This document shows positions 1 through 7,556 of a DNA stretch of 64,000 nt, piece by piece. Source of the DNA: Burkholderiaceae bacterium. Its GTDB lineage: Bacteria > Pseudomonadota > Gammaproteobacteria > Burkholderiales > Burkholderiaceae. Where the stretch lies: contig CANHPL010000006.1 in the NCBI GenBank assembly GCA_947462685.1, forward strand, positions 32,094 to 96,093, read 5' to 3'. The notes below the pieces were generated by a model. It was not told the DNA's origin. It searched no databases and saw nothing but the letters and a program-made list of their open reading frames with translations. Position 1 is the first letter of the stretch; every line of letters begins with the position of its first letter. The translations under genes were made by a program, and so were the position numbers.

Positions 1-167
1 GTATTGGGATAGCTATTCCGCACATGCAACTGCGTAAATCGCTCAAGCAACAGCATTTAAAGACTTATCGTTTTTCTGCACCAACTTTTAAAGCAAATAT
101 CAATTATCAAGAATTAAAATTTTTACCAAATATAAATAATCAAAGTGAGAAAGGGAATTTGAAATGA
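1..167 (+). CDS. 3' end of an unidentified protein (partial, left edge)
   Basis: The third reading frame is open from the window edge to a TGA at 165-167 and encodes about 54 residues, including IGIAIPHMQLRKSLKQQHLK near the start. The stop overlaps the next gene's ATG as ATGA, so this gene is very probably the upstream member of the DUF4407/caspase operon and translationally coupled to it. The IPHMQLRKSLK stretch loosely recalls the end of MscS-type mechanosensitive channel domains (an IPFPQ-like motif followed by a basic tail), but 54 residues are too few to decide. No function is claimed. Confidence 0.5.
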   Translation, partial: IGIAIPHMQLRKSLKQQHLKTYRFSAPTFKANINYQELKFLPNINNQSEKGNLK

Positions 168-1453
168 GCCTAGTTGAGAGTATTGACCAATATAGATATC
201 CTGATGAGGGCGAGTTACATCAAAGCAAAATTAGTAAATTTTTATGGTTTTGTGCTGGTGCAGATCTCCAATTATTAAAACACTGCCCTCAATCCGAAAG
301 AATTAAAGAGGAAGGTATTGGGGGAGTTGTTTTAGCAACAGGAGTGCTCGCTTTTCTATCTTCGTCATATGCCTTTTATATTGTCTTTCGTGACCCGAAT
401 ATTAATAGCATCATTTCTTCCTTGATGGCCATCGCTTTCGGGTTTGTTTGGGCATTAATTATTTTCAACCTCGACCGCTTCATTGTTTCCTCTACTGGGC
501 ATGGTGATGGAACTGAAAAAATCACCTGGGAAGAATTTACGGGTGCTATACCACGTTTGCTCATGGCCTTGATTATTGGATTTACCTTATCAAAGCCGCT
601 TGAAATTCGGATCATGAAATCTGAATTAGAAGCCATCTACCAAGTAAAAAAGGCTAAATATCAAGAAGATAATACTCCTATTGAAGATGCGCGCTATGAT
701 GCTGAGCGCAAAATAACTCAAGAAAAATTTGATGCGGTTAGTGCTGATCGTGTCCGATTTGAAAAAGAAAGGCAAAGCTTATTAGAAAAAGCCATTCAAG
801 AACGAGTCGATGCCAATAAAGAAGCCTCTGGAAAAAGTCAAAATGGAGCATCTGGAGTTGGCCCAATCTATCAAGCCAGGATGGCAAATGCTGCTGATTT
901 AGACAATCAAGCTCAGAAAAAAGCGGATGACATCAAAGCTTGGGATGAAGAACATAAAGACGAGGTGGCGAAATTCAAAGCCAAAAGAGAAGAGATCGAC
1001 GAAAAACATCGCAATAATCTTGATGAAATTAAAACAAATGGCGAAAAACTCAATGGTCTAGTCAACCAAATTATGTGGGCTCATGAAGCATATCCGATTA
1101 TTTCTTGGGCAATCACTCTCCTTCTTTTATCCATAGAAATTGCACCAATTCTTTATAAATTAATGATCCGAAATGGTCCTTATCACTATCTAACCGAGAA
1201 TCAAAGAGAAATAGTAGCAGCAAGATATGCAGTGGAGAGAAAAACAAATACGATGTCGGGCAATTATGGACAACAAGCAGAAATCGAGATTTTTCATCAA
1301 GCTGAAACATCACTCAAATCCTCGATTGCTCACTTGAATTCTGAAGCGAGACTATCTTCTCAAGCATTAGATCAATTTGAAAACATCGTCAGTAAAGATA
1401 TTTCGAATAATCCAGAAAAATACGTTCAATTAGCCCCGCCAAAGAAGGTCTAA
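164..1453 (+). CDS. DUF4407 domain membrane protein with coiled-coil insert
   Basis: The 429-aa protein has predicted membrane helices at about residues 52-75, 82-103 and 126-146. A long charged, alanine-rich coiled-coil region follows (about 150-300), then a fourth helix (309-333) and a hydrophilic tail. The stretch GFVWALIIFNLDRFIVSS after helix 2 and the S-x-P turn at 143-145 are typical of DUF4407 proteins, whose function is unknown. Basic residues after helices 2 and 4 suggest N-in topology with the coiled coil outside the cytosol (inference). A good ribosome site (AAAGGGAA) lies 8 bases before the ATG, which overlaps the upstream stop. It is the first complete gene of a tight operon with a caspase-fold protein. 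Confidence 0.85.
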   Translation: MSLVESIDQYRYPDEGELHQSKISKFLWFCAGADLQLLKHCPQSERIKEEGIGGVVLATGVLAFLSSSYAFYIVFRDPNINSIISSLMAIAFGFVWALIIFNLDRFIVSSTGHGDGTEKITWEEFTGAIPRLLMALIIGFTLSKPLEIRIMKSELEAIYQVKKAKYQEDNTPIEDARYDAERKITQEKFDAVSADRVRFEKERQSLLEKAIQERVDANKEASGKSQNGASGVGPIYQARMANAADLDNQAQKKADDIKAWDEEHKDEVAKFKAKREEIDEKHRNNLDEIKTNGEKLNGLVNQIMWAHEAYPIISWAITLLLLSIEIAPILYKLMIRNGPYHYLTENQREIVAARYAVERKTNTMSGNYGQQAEIEIFHQAETSLKSSIAHLNSEARLSSQALDQFENIVSKDISNNPEKYVQLAPPKKV

Positions 1454-1473
1454 TGTATTTTTCTTAAGTAGAT

Positions 1474-3378
1474 ATGTTTTTTTCAAAGCTCTCCGGGTTT
1501 GATATTTCAAACCTCGTTAAACTTCCAGCGCTAGATCGCTGGAAGATTGAGCTATATAGTGTTTGGGGAAGCATCAGCTGTATATTATGCGCACTATCAG
1601 CTGCCTATCTTTTTAAAATAACTACAAAATCACTTGTTGTAGCCATCGTTGCAGGAATCATTGTCCTAGCTTGCTTTATAGCAATTCAGGGATTGTTGAT
1701 TTCTAATAGAGGAGAACATTTTGGTACCCAAAAAAATGACGAAATTGCTAGTCAACCAAATCGTTTTAATATATTTATTTATTTACTTCTCACCATCTTA
1801 TTTAGCCAACCTATCTTAATTTATGTCAGTCAACAATTAGATAAAGACAAAGTGGAGCAACTAAATCAGTTGGAATATCAATTACGTATTCAGAGTTTAG
1901 AAGATTTACATCAAGCTGAATACGCAAATGCTAAATTTGATTTGGCGAAAATTCGAGAAAAAATTAATTCACTAGGGGGTAATTTAAGTTTATATGTTCC
2001 ACAAGATGATACTCAAATTACTAGCAATCAAAATCCAAATACAACACTAGATATTTCCCATTCCGCACGTAAAGCACTTGTATTCGGTAATCAAAAATAC
2101 CTTTCTCCCCAAAAAACTTTATATAACCCCAATAATGATGCTAAAGGTATTAGCGCTAAATTAATAAAAATGGGCTTTCAAGTCACTCAGGTCTTAGACG
2201 CTAGCCGATTTGATATGGAATCCAGTATAGATAATTTTGTGAACACATTACAGCCGGGCGATGTGAGTTTTGTTTACTACAGTGGTCACGGAATTCAATT
2301 AGATCAATATAACTATTTTGTTCCAACGGATACAAGAACTGATTTTGCGGCACTTGTAAAACTTAACAACATTATGCAAAAAATTAGCGATAAAAAAGTA
2401 TTAGCTAGTGTTTATGTCATTGATGCCTGTAGGTCAAATCCATCCAATAAAAATGAGTCGGGATTTGCGACTCAAGGAGTTGGTGTTAATACGTTTATTG
2501 CTTTAGCTTCTTCAGCTGGTGAAGAATCTAGTGATGGGCGACCGGGAACTAACGGAGTATTCACTAGACCAGTGATTAAATATATTAGTGATGAGAAGGA
2601 CATTGATTCTATTTTCAAAAAAGTTCAAGAGGAACTTGCGCAAGATAGAAGTGTCAAACAACATCCAACTTCAATTAACTTTTTGGAAGAGCCTTTAATT
2701 CTTGCTCTCCAAAATGCAAAACAACAAACCAATGAAGTGGCAAAAATAAAGCCTGATTATAAAAACTCGACTTACAAGTGTCAAAATACAAAAATATCTA
2801 AGGATCCTGATTTTGATAGGCAAGAACTTTTATTTAATTGCATTAGCGAATATGTGAAAATTTCTGAAGATTTAAAACAAGAGTTAACCGCTAGTGAAAA
2901 TATTAAAAAAAATAAGATTGAAGAAAAATTTGGCGAAGATCACTTTAATCCGTTGTACTTTTACTCTTACTTATGGTCGAATCAAACCTTAGGTGATGAT
3001 GATAATTCATCACTTAAACCCTTATATCGCTCTATTCTTATAAGTGCTCTAATATGGTTCTTTCTTGCAGGTGGATTTATTTTTAGAGAAAGATTAGGCA
3101 TACCTTTACTAAACTACCGTCGTTTTAGAAATGAAGAAGATAGTGTGAACCTAAATTCCTTATTCCATCAATATCAATTGAAATCTAAAGAGAATTACGA
3201 CAATTTTAAGAATCAAGTGAAATCTAAAATCTCGTCGGCGTCATTACTTAATGAAACAATCGAAACTCAACTGCCCAATCCTTTTTCTGAAAATGGTGAT
3301 GTTTTAGAAAGAAGAAATAAATTTATTCGGACTGGACGTGAGGCACTTGATGATCTTCATAAGGCTTTAGGAATGTGA
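1474..3378 (+). CDS. Membrane-anchored caspase-like (peptidase C14) protein
   Basis: The 634-aa protein has three N-terminal membrane helices (about 29-49, 53-76, 100-118), a short charged helix, a caspase-like domain (about 197-410), and a fourth helix (518-537) followed by a basic tail. The fold is recognised from ALVFGNQKY, the catalytic-His motif YYSGHG (His272) and the catalytic-Cys motif VIDACRS (Cys319). These are the dyad of metacaspase/caspase-type proteases. The membrane part resembles its two neighbours, including an S-x-P turn at 111-113. It starts 20 bases after the DUF4407 gene and its stop overlaps the next start. The role is unknown; bacterial caspase-fold proteins often act in signalling, cell death or phage defence. 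No strong ribosome site precedes the ATG. Confidence 0.85.
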   Translation: MFFSKLSGFDISNLVKLPALDRWKIELYSVWGSISCILCALSAAYLFKITTKSLVVAIVAGIIVLACFIAIQGLLISNRGEHFGTQKNDEIASQPNRFNIFIYLLLTILFSQPILIYVSQQLDKDKVEQLNQLEYQLRIQSLEDLHQAEYANAKFDLAKIREKINSLGGNLSLYVPQDDTQITSNQNPNTTLDISHSARKALVFGNQKYLSPQKTLYNPNNDAKGISAKLIKMGFQVTQVLDASRFDMESSIDNFVNTLQPGDVSFVYYSGHGIQLDQYNYFVPTDTRTDFAALVKLNNIMQKISDKKVLASVYVIDACRSNPSNKNESGFATQGVGVNTFIALASSAGEESSDGRPGTNGVFTRPVIKYISDEKDIDSIFKKVQEELAQDRSVKQHPTSINFLEEPLILALQNAKQQTNEVAKIKPDYKNSTYKCQNTKISKDPDFDRQELLFNCISEYVKISEDLKQELTASENIKKNKIEEKFGEDHFNPLYFYSYLWSNQTLGDDDNSSLKPLYRSILISALIWFFLAGGFIFRERLGIPLLNYRRFRNEEDSVNLNSLFHQYQLKSKENYDNFKNQVKSKISSASLLNETIETQLPNPFSENGDVLERRNKFIRTGREALDDLHKALGM

Positions 3379-4439
3379 TGAGCTTAGGACACCTTCTACA
3401 AAGAATTGCGGGCAAAGACAACAACTTACTTGATCGCTCCTCAGATGCTGAGAGAGTGATGTACAACTCTTTAGGAATCCTGGTATTGGTCATATCTCTT
3501 TTGGCCTTAAGCTCCATTAGTTATTCTTTATATTTAGTTCATTTTCCAAAAGGCTTCAATCAAACTACTAGAGATTTTTTCAATATTATCTTCATTGTTT
3601 TGCTCTCTTTTGTTTGGACTTTAATCGTATTTAACTTTTATCGTTTTTCGCTATCATCGGTTTCTACCCATAAACAAGAATTTACAATTGCAATTCTTCC
3701 ACGATTAACCATACAAATATTTTTTGCCATTTTAATTGGCTTATCCATCAGCATACCCCTGACAGTGGTTGTGACGCATCATGAATATAAAGATGAGGTT
3801 TTGAAAAATGAAGCTGATATATTAACTAAACTCAATCTAAGCATTGATCAAAAATATAACGCTCAGTTAGTCAATCTTTATAAAAATCTCATTGTGATTG
3901 ACGCAAAAATAAATACTAATCAATCACAATTACAAGATTTACATTCAGTGACGCTCAATGTTCAAAATCAATTATCTCAACTTCAGAATGAATCTTCTCA
4001 ATTAAAGGAAGATTCCGAAGCGATAAAAATTGAGATTTCTACTTTAAGAGAAAAAATCAATTTAGAAAAAGAAAAACTTAAAATTACTATTCAAAATGAT
4101 GATGGACTGATTAAAAACATTCAGAAAGCTTATGCTAAAAACAGTAAATTAATGTTTTTAATTTGTATATTTATCTGTCTGATCCTCGTATTTCCTTCTT
4201 TATATCAAGCTCTATATATTCCTGGTATCTACGACTATCTTGTTGAGTATGAAAATCATGAAATTTTGAGTAATCAAGGTGTTCTTCCGGAATCTAGAAA
4301 TGTTTTTATCGGAGCAGAGCAGGTGCATATTCCCTATTACACACTCCCAGAAGAATTACTTCGTGAAAAGAAATTAGAGCTTGAACAACTATCCGCAGAG
4401 GATCGCAAGCTAATCTTAAAAAAAGACTCAGCTAATTAA
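3378..4439 (+). CDS. Second DUF4407-like membrane protein with coiled coil
   Basis: The roughly 353-aa product has the same plan as the first operon gene: helices at about 33-56, 68-89 and 110-133, a coiled coil rich in K, E and Q (about 140-250), a fourth helix (258-283) and a cytosolic tail (numbering from the GTG at 3375). SFVWTLIVFNFYRFSLSS corresponds to the FVWxLIIFNLDRF signature of DUF4407, and S-x-P recurs at 126-128. I prefer the ATG at 3378, which overlaps the caspase stop as TGATG and has AGGA 5 bases upstream. A GTG at 3375 is the alternative. Similarity to the first gene suggests duplication and divergence within the operon. Function is unknown. Confidence 0.75.
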   Translation: MSLGHLLQRIAGKDNNLLDRSSDAERVMYNSLGILVLVISLLALSSISYSLYLVHFPKGFNQTTRDFFNIIFIVLLSFVWTLIVFNFYRFSLSSVSTHKQEFTIAILPRLTIQIFFAILIGLSISIPLTVVVTHHEYKDEVLKNEADILTKLNLSIDQKYNAQLVNLYKNLIVIDAKINTNQSQLQDLHSVTLNVQNQLSQLQNESSQLKEDSEAIKIEISTLREKINLEKEKLKITIQNDDGLIKNIQKAYAKNSKLMFLICIFICLILVFPSLYQALYIPGIYDYLVEYENHEILSNQGVLPESRNVFIGAEQVHIPYYTLPEELLREKKLELEQLSAEDRKLILKKDSAN

Positions 4440-4975
4440 TTTTTTATATAGCGATAAATATGTGTATTAATTTCTTTAATACACCGATCAAACATTTGAT
4501 TGGTAGGATTTTTAACGTTGCGGTAGTTCACGTTTAAGCAATTTAAAACACCCCCTGCGCAAGAGTTTCTGGCATTCTCTTCCGTTTTGTTATTTTTACT
4601 TTTATTGGGATTATTTTGATTTGCCTTATAAATCTTCATGGCACATTCCTTGGTTTCATTGCGTACTTTCTTCTTGGCATAATCCCCAAATCGTCTTGCC
4701 AATTCATTTTCTAATTTTGTATCCACAGGAATACCAAATAAGCGCTTAAACCATTTAGTAAAGTCATCAAATATCCCCGTTGAGTCGTCAATTATCTTGT
4801 TGCTATTAGCTAAAATTTTTCCTTCTTCTTTAACGATAGCGCCCTCTGCAGGAGCTGCTGCTTTGGAAAAAATGCGAAAGATACTATCAATAACTCCTGC
4901 ATTGGCTGGAGTGCTAATTACACCAAATGAAAGCATGAAAGTAAGTATAAGTCGTTTTATTTTTAATAACGACAT
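4436..4975 (-). CDS. Secreted protein of unknown function, four cysteines
   Basis: The 179-aa product begins with a clear signal peptide (basic MSLLKIKR, hydrophobic core, cleavage probably after TPANA near residue 26). The mature part is hydrophilic and has four cysteines in its C-terminal half (in ECAMK, NSCAGG, LNCLN and DRCIK), which could form two disulfides in the periplasm or outside the cell. I do not recognise the family. A good ribosome site (GAGGCGAG) sits just before the ATG. The start overlaps the end of the upstream septoil-knot-like gene by 13 bases, so the two are probably co-transcribed. Its 3' end overlaps the converging membrane operon by 4 bases. Confidence 0.65.
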   Translation of the reverse strand: MSLLKIKRLILTFMLSFGVISTPANAGVIDSIFRIFSKAAAPAEGAIVKEEGKILANSNKIIDDSTGIFDDFTKWFKRLFGIPVDTKLENELARRFGDYAKKKVRNETKECAMKIYKANQNNPNKSKNNKTEENARNSCAGGVLNCLNVNYRNVKNPTNQMFDRCIKEINTHIYRYIKN

Positions 4976-5295
4976 CTCGCCTCTGATTTGTAATTAGTGA
5001 AATGCACAACTAAGTCAGCCTCCGACTTGTATTTGGTGTAATAAATCACTGCTCTTGCATCGCTTTTGTAATTCGTAAAATACCATACTCCAGATCCTGA
5101 ATCCGATTGATATTTGGTTTCATACACAATACAGTTCGCCTCAGACTTGTATGTAGTTACAAAGACCTTTGCCTGAGCTTCAGAGGCGTAATCCGTCACA
5201 AATATTTGCGCCGCATAGGTATTCAGGCATAAACACAAAATTACACCAATGAACAGTCTTTTAATTAAAGTAATCATCGTGTCATCATCTTTCAT
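4963..5295 (-). CDS. Secreted six-repeat protein resembling the septoil-knot (DUF6150) family
   Basis: The 110-aa product has a signal peptide (hydrophobic core about 10-26, cleavage near AYA-A). The remaining roughly 82 residues are built of six beta-strand-like units centred on a Y-x-S-(E/D) block, at Tyr36, 49, 62, 76, 89 and 102, with a spacing of 13 or 14 residues. The fourth unit carries the VWYF element. This pattern and length match my memory of the 7(1) septoil-knot family (DUF6150), small proteins with an unusually complex backbone knot. Function is unknown. Cys55 and Cys108 could pair once exported. The start is uncertain: ATG at 5295 or at 5277, neither with a strong ribosome site. 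Confidence 0.7.
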   Translation of the reverse strand: MKDDDTMITLIKRLFIGVILCLCLNTYAAQIFVTDYASEAQAKVFVTTYKSEANCIVYETKYQSDSGSGVWYFTNYKSDARAVIYYTKYKSEADLVVHFTNYKSEARCRY

Positions 5296-5354
5296 TAAGC
5301 AGTCAAATGTTATACTTTTAAAAAGAAGTTTAACTTATTTTCAACTCCCCTTCC

Positions 5355-5774
5355 ATGACAGACGCTCAACTCCTCGAACACTATACAGCCTTAGGCTGGG
5401 AAACCTTCTCTGAAGAAGGATTTATGCAAATCGCTGGTCCATTCTTCTTTAAAACTGATGGCCCTAACATGCACTTTCTTTTTCCTACTGGGATGAAACA
5501 TAAAAACCTACGCGGTATCGTGCAAGGTGGTGCCTTGATGACATTCACCGACCGTGCTTACGGAGCTTTCGCACGCCACAGTACTGGTACCAAAGCAACT
5601 GCTACGATTCAATTTAATTACAACTTTGTTGACGCAGTTCAATTAGGTGAAGTTGTTGAACTCTCACCGATTGTGACTAAATCAACCAAAAGCATGGTTT
5701 TTTTGAATGGCCAATTATGTGTTGGAGACAAGCCAGTAGGATTTGCTACAGGCGTTTGGAAAAGGTTCGATTAA
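5355..5774 (+). CDS. PaaI-type hotdog-fold thioesterase
   Basis: The 139-aa protein has the size and features of the PaaI/4HBT thioesterase family, which hydrolyses acyl- or aryl-CoA thioesters in the cytosol. The conserved region GIVQGGALMTFTDRAYGAFA contains the usual G-G-x-hydrophobic-D helix start. It is followed by TATIQFNYNFV, VELSPIVTKSTKSMVFLNGQL and a C-terminal ATGVWKRF strand, as expected for a hotdog fold. The substrate cannot be inferred from the neighbours. It is divergent from the septoil-knot gene and converges with the cupin gene. No convincing ribosome site is visible, so a short leader is possible. Confidence 0.8.
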   Translation: MTDAQLLEHYTALGWETFSEEGFMQIAGPFFFKTDGPNMHFLFPTGMKHKNLRGIVQGGALMTFTDRAYGAFARHSTGTKATATIQFNYNFVDAVQLGEVVELSPIVTKSTKSMVFLNGQLCVGDKPVGFATGVWKRFD

Positions 5775-5788
5775 ACCTTTGTTTAGCT

Positions 5789-6538
5789 TTAGTTCACTGA
5801 GGTATAGGCTTGATCTCTTTTAGGCATTTGTAAAAATAAAATTTGTACGCCACAATCTGCCGTGCAAATAGTGTAAGTGTTATGTCCCTCAGGAATATAC
5901 AAATTTTCATTTTTCACGAGCTTTTCTTGATTGGCGAATACCAAGCCTTCCATCACCACCAAAAATAATCCTGCAACATCTTGCAGAAGAGATATCGGAT
6001 ATTCAGTATGTGGAGGAATTTTTAACACCCCAACACCTAAATGAGACTTTTCCTCATAATGAACCCAATCCATCAGCACTTCAGTAAGTTGATTGAGCTC
6101 TTGTTTCTCATCTGAAAGAATCGAGGGTGAAGTGTAGTGATGTTTAGGGCCCTTTTTAAAAAATTCCATTTGTGCGGGTAAGAACTTTGCCCCTAGGTCA
6201 CGACTACATCGCAGAGTTAAATATTGCAATCCTTGATCTCCTGCAATAATCGGTCCATAGCCGGTATATGCTCCCGCATAATGAACTACGTAGGGAAGAA
6301 CTTCATGCCGACCAAAACTTCCTGATCCTTCTATAAATACCTGAAATTGATTTTGCATATGGAAATGCAGTGGATTAGTGATATTTGGTAATTGTTTAAT
6401 TAAATAGGATTGTGGGCAAGCCTCTAAATCATCATGGATATTAAAATAGTCATATCGATGATATTTCAAACCATTGTCATGCTCATGATAGGTAAAAACT
6501 TCACCAGCTTTTAACCCAAGTAATACCGAGTTACTCAT
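5789..6538 (-). CDS. Cupin-like protein of unknown function
   Basis: The 249-aa protein has two stretches that look like cupin barrels. The first contains HFHMQNQFQVFIEGSGSFG (about 58-76), with histidines in a metal-site arrangement. The second is centred on IPPHTEYPISLLQDVAGLFLVVMEG (about 174-198). No signal peptide is seen. The start ATG overlaps the stop of the upstream Bug-protein gene as ATGA, so the two are translationally coupled and probably work on the same compound. This could be a dioxygenase, isomerase or ligand-sensing cupin; the sequence does not say which. Confidence 0.6.
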   Translation of the reverse strand: MSNSVLLGLKAGEVFTYHEHDNGLKYHRYDYFNIHDDLEACPQSYLIKQLPNITNPLHFHMQNQFQVFIEGSGSFGRHEVLPYVVHYAGAYTGYGPIIAGDQGLQYLTLRCSRDLGAKFLPAQMEFFKKGPKHHYTSPSILSDEKQELNQLTEVLMDWVHYEEKSHLGVGVLKIPPHTEYPISLLQDVAGLFLVVMEGLVFANQEKLVKNENLYIPEGHNTYTICTADCGVQILFLQMPKRDQAYTSVN

Positions 6539-7500
6539 TCAATCTTGGCTCCAGAATCTTTGACACGCTGACCCCATTTGACGTATTCATTTTGTATAAA
6601 CTCTTCAAATTCAGCAGGATTTTTACTCAACAAGGTTTCTGAACCGAGACCTTGTAGTCTTTTAATGACCTCTGGTTCTTGCATCGTCAAATTTAGTTCT
6701 TTATGGAGTCGTTCCACAATCGCTTTGGGAGTTCCTGCTGGGGCAAATAATCCGAGCCACGCACCGCCATTAAACCCTTTGAGTCCTAGCTCATCCACTG
6801 TTGGAACTTCCGGTAAAAATGAGGTTCTCGTTAATCCCCCTGTTGCTAATCCCTTTAATTTACCGGCTTTTATATGTGGTTGTAATGTCAGAACAGTATC
6901 AAAAGTAACATCTACCTGGCCTGCAATGACATCCGTTTGCGATTGGGAACTCCCCTTGTAAGGAACGTGAACCATTTTGATCCCCGCCTGACTAGTAAAC
7001 ATGCTCATCATCAGATGACTGGTAGAGCCATTACCAATGGAAGCATAGGTATATTTATCTGGCTCTGCTTTTGCCTTGTCAATTAAATCTTGAACACTAG
7101 TGATGCCTGATTTTGGGTTGGTCACCATCACATAAGGTAACCAAGTAACTAAACCAATCGGGGCGAAGCTTTTTCTAGAGTCATAAGTAAGTTTGCTGTA
7201 CAAATGTGGATTTGTGGCAAATGGCGCTGTAGCGCTAAGTAATAAAGTGTGCCCATCCGGTGGGGTTGCAGCTGCTACCCCTGCCCCCAAACTCCCGCCT
7301 TGTCCAGGCTTATTATCAATAATGAAAGATTTACCGAACTTCACAGCAAAACGTTCTGCAATGATACGACCAACGGTATCCGTGGCAGTCCCGGGAGGAA
7401 ACCCAATAATGATCGTAACGTTTTTATCAGGATAGTTGGTTTGGCCGTGTGCTTGCATGGCTGCCGCAAAAAAACAAAGTAATAAAATGATTTTCTTCAT
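6535..7500 (-). CDS. Bug-family (TctC-like) periplasmic substrate-binding protein
   Basis: The 321-aa protein starts with a signal peptide (MKKIILLLCFFAAAMQAHG) followed by YPDKNVTIIIGFPPGTATDTVGR, the N-terminal lobe motif of Bug receptors. Later marks are IIDNKPGQGG, HVPYKGSSQSQTDVIAGQVDVTFD and APAGTP. Bug proteins bind small carboxylates or related ligands in the periplasm; many lack cognate TctA/TctB permeases, and none is encoded here. It is first in a two-gene unit with the cupin. It is one of four paralogues in this window (others at 19912, 33716, 46617). The ligand is unknown. Confidence 0.9.
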   Translation of the reverse strand: MKKIILLLCFFAAAMQAHGQTNYPDKNVTIIIGFPPGTATDTVGRIIAERFAVKFGKSFIIDNKPGQGGSLGAGVAAATPPDGHTLLLSATAPFATNPHLYSKLTYDSRKSFAPIGLVTWLPYVMVTNPKSGITSVQDLIDKAKAEPDKYTYASIGNGSTSHLMMSMFTSQAGIKMVHVPYKGSSQSQTDVIAGQVDVTFDTVLTLQPHIKAGKLKGLATGGLTRTSFLPEVPTVDELGLKGFNGGAWLGLFAPAGTPKAIVERLHKELNLTMQEPEVIKRLQGLGSETLLSKNPAEFEEFIQNEYVKWGQRVKDSGAKIE

Positions 7501-7556
7501 GTGTTTCCCCTTCTATTTTTCTTTATAGGTTCAGCTTATCACATCCGCTTTATGTT

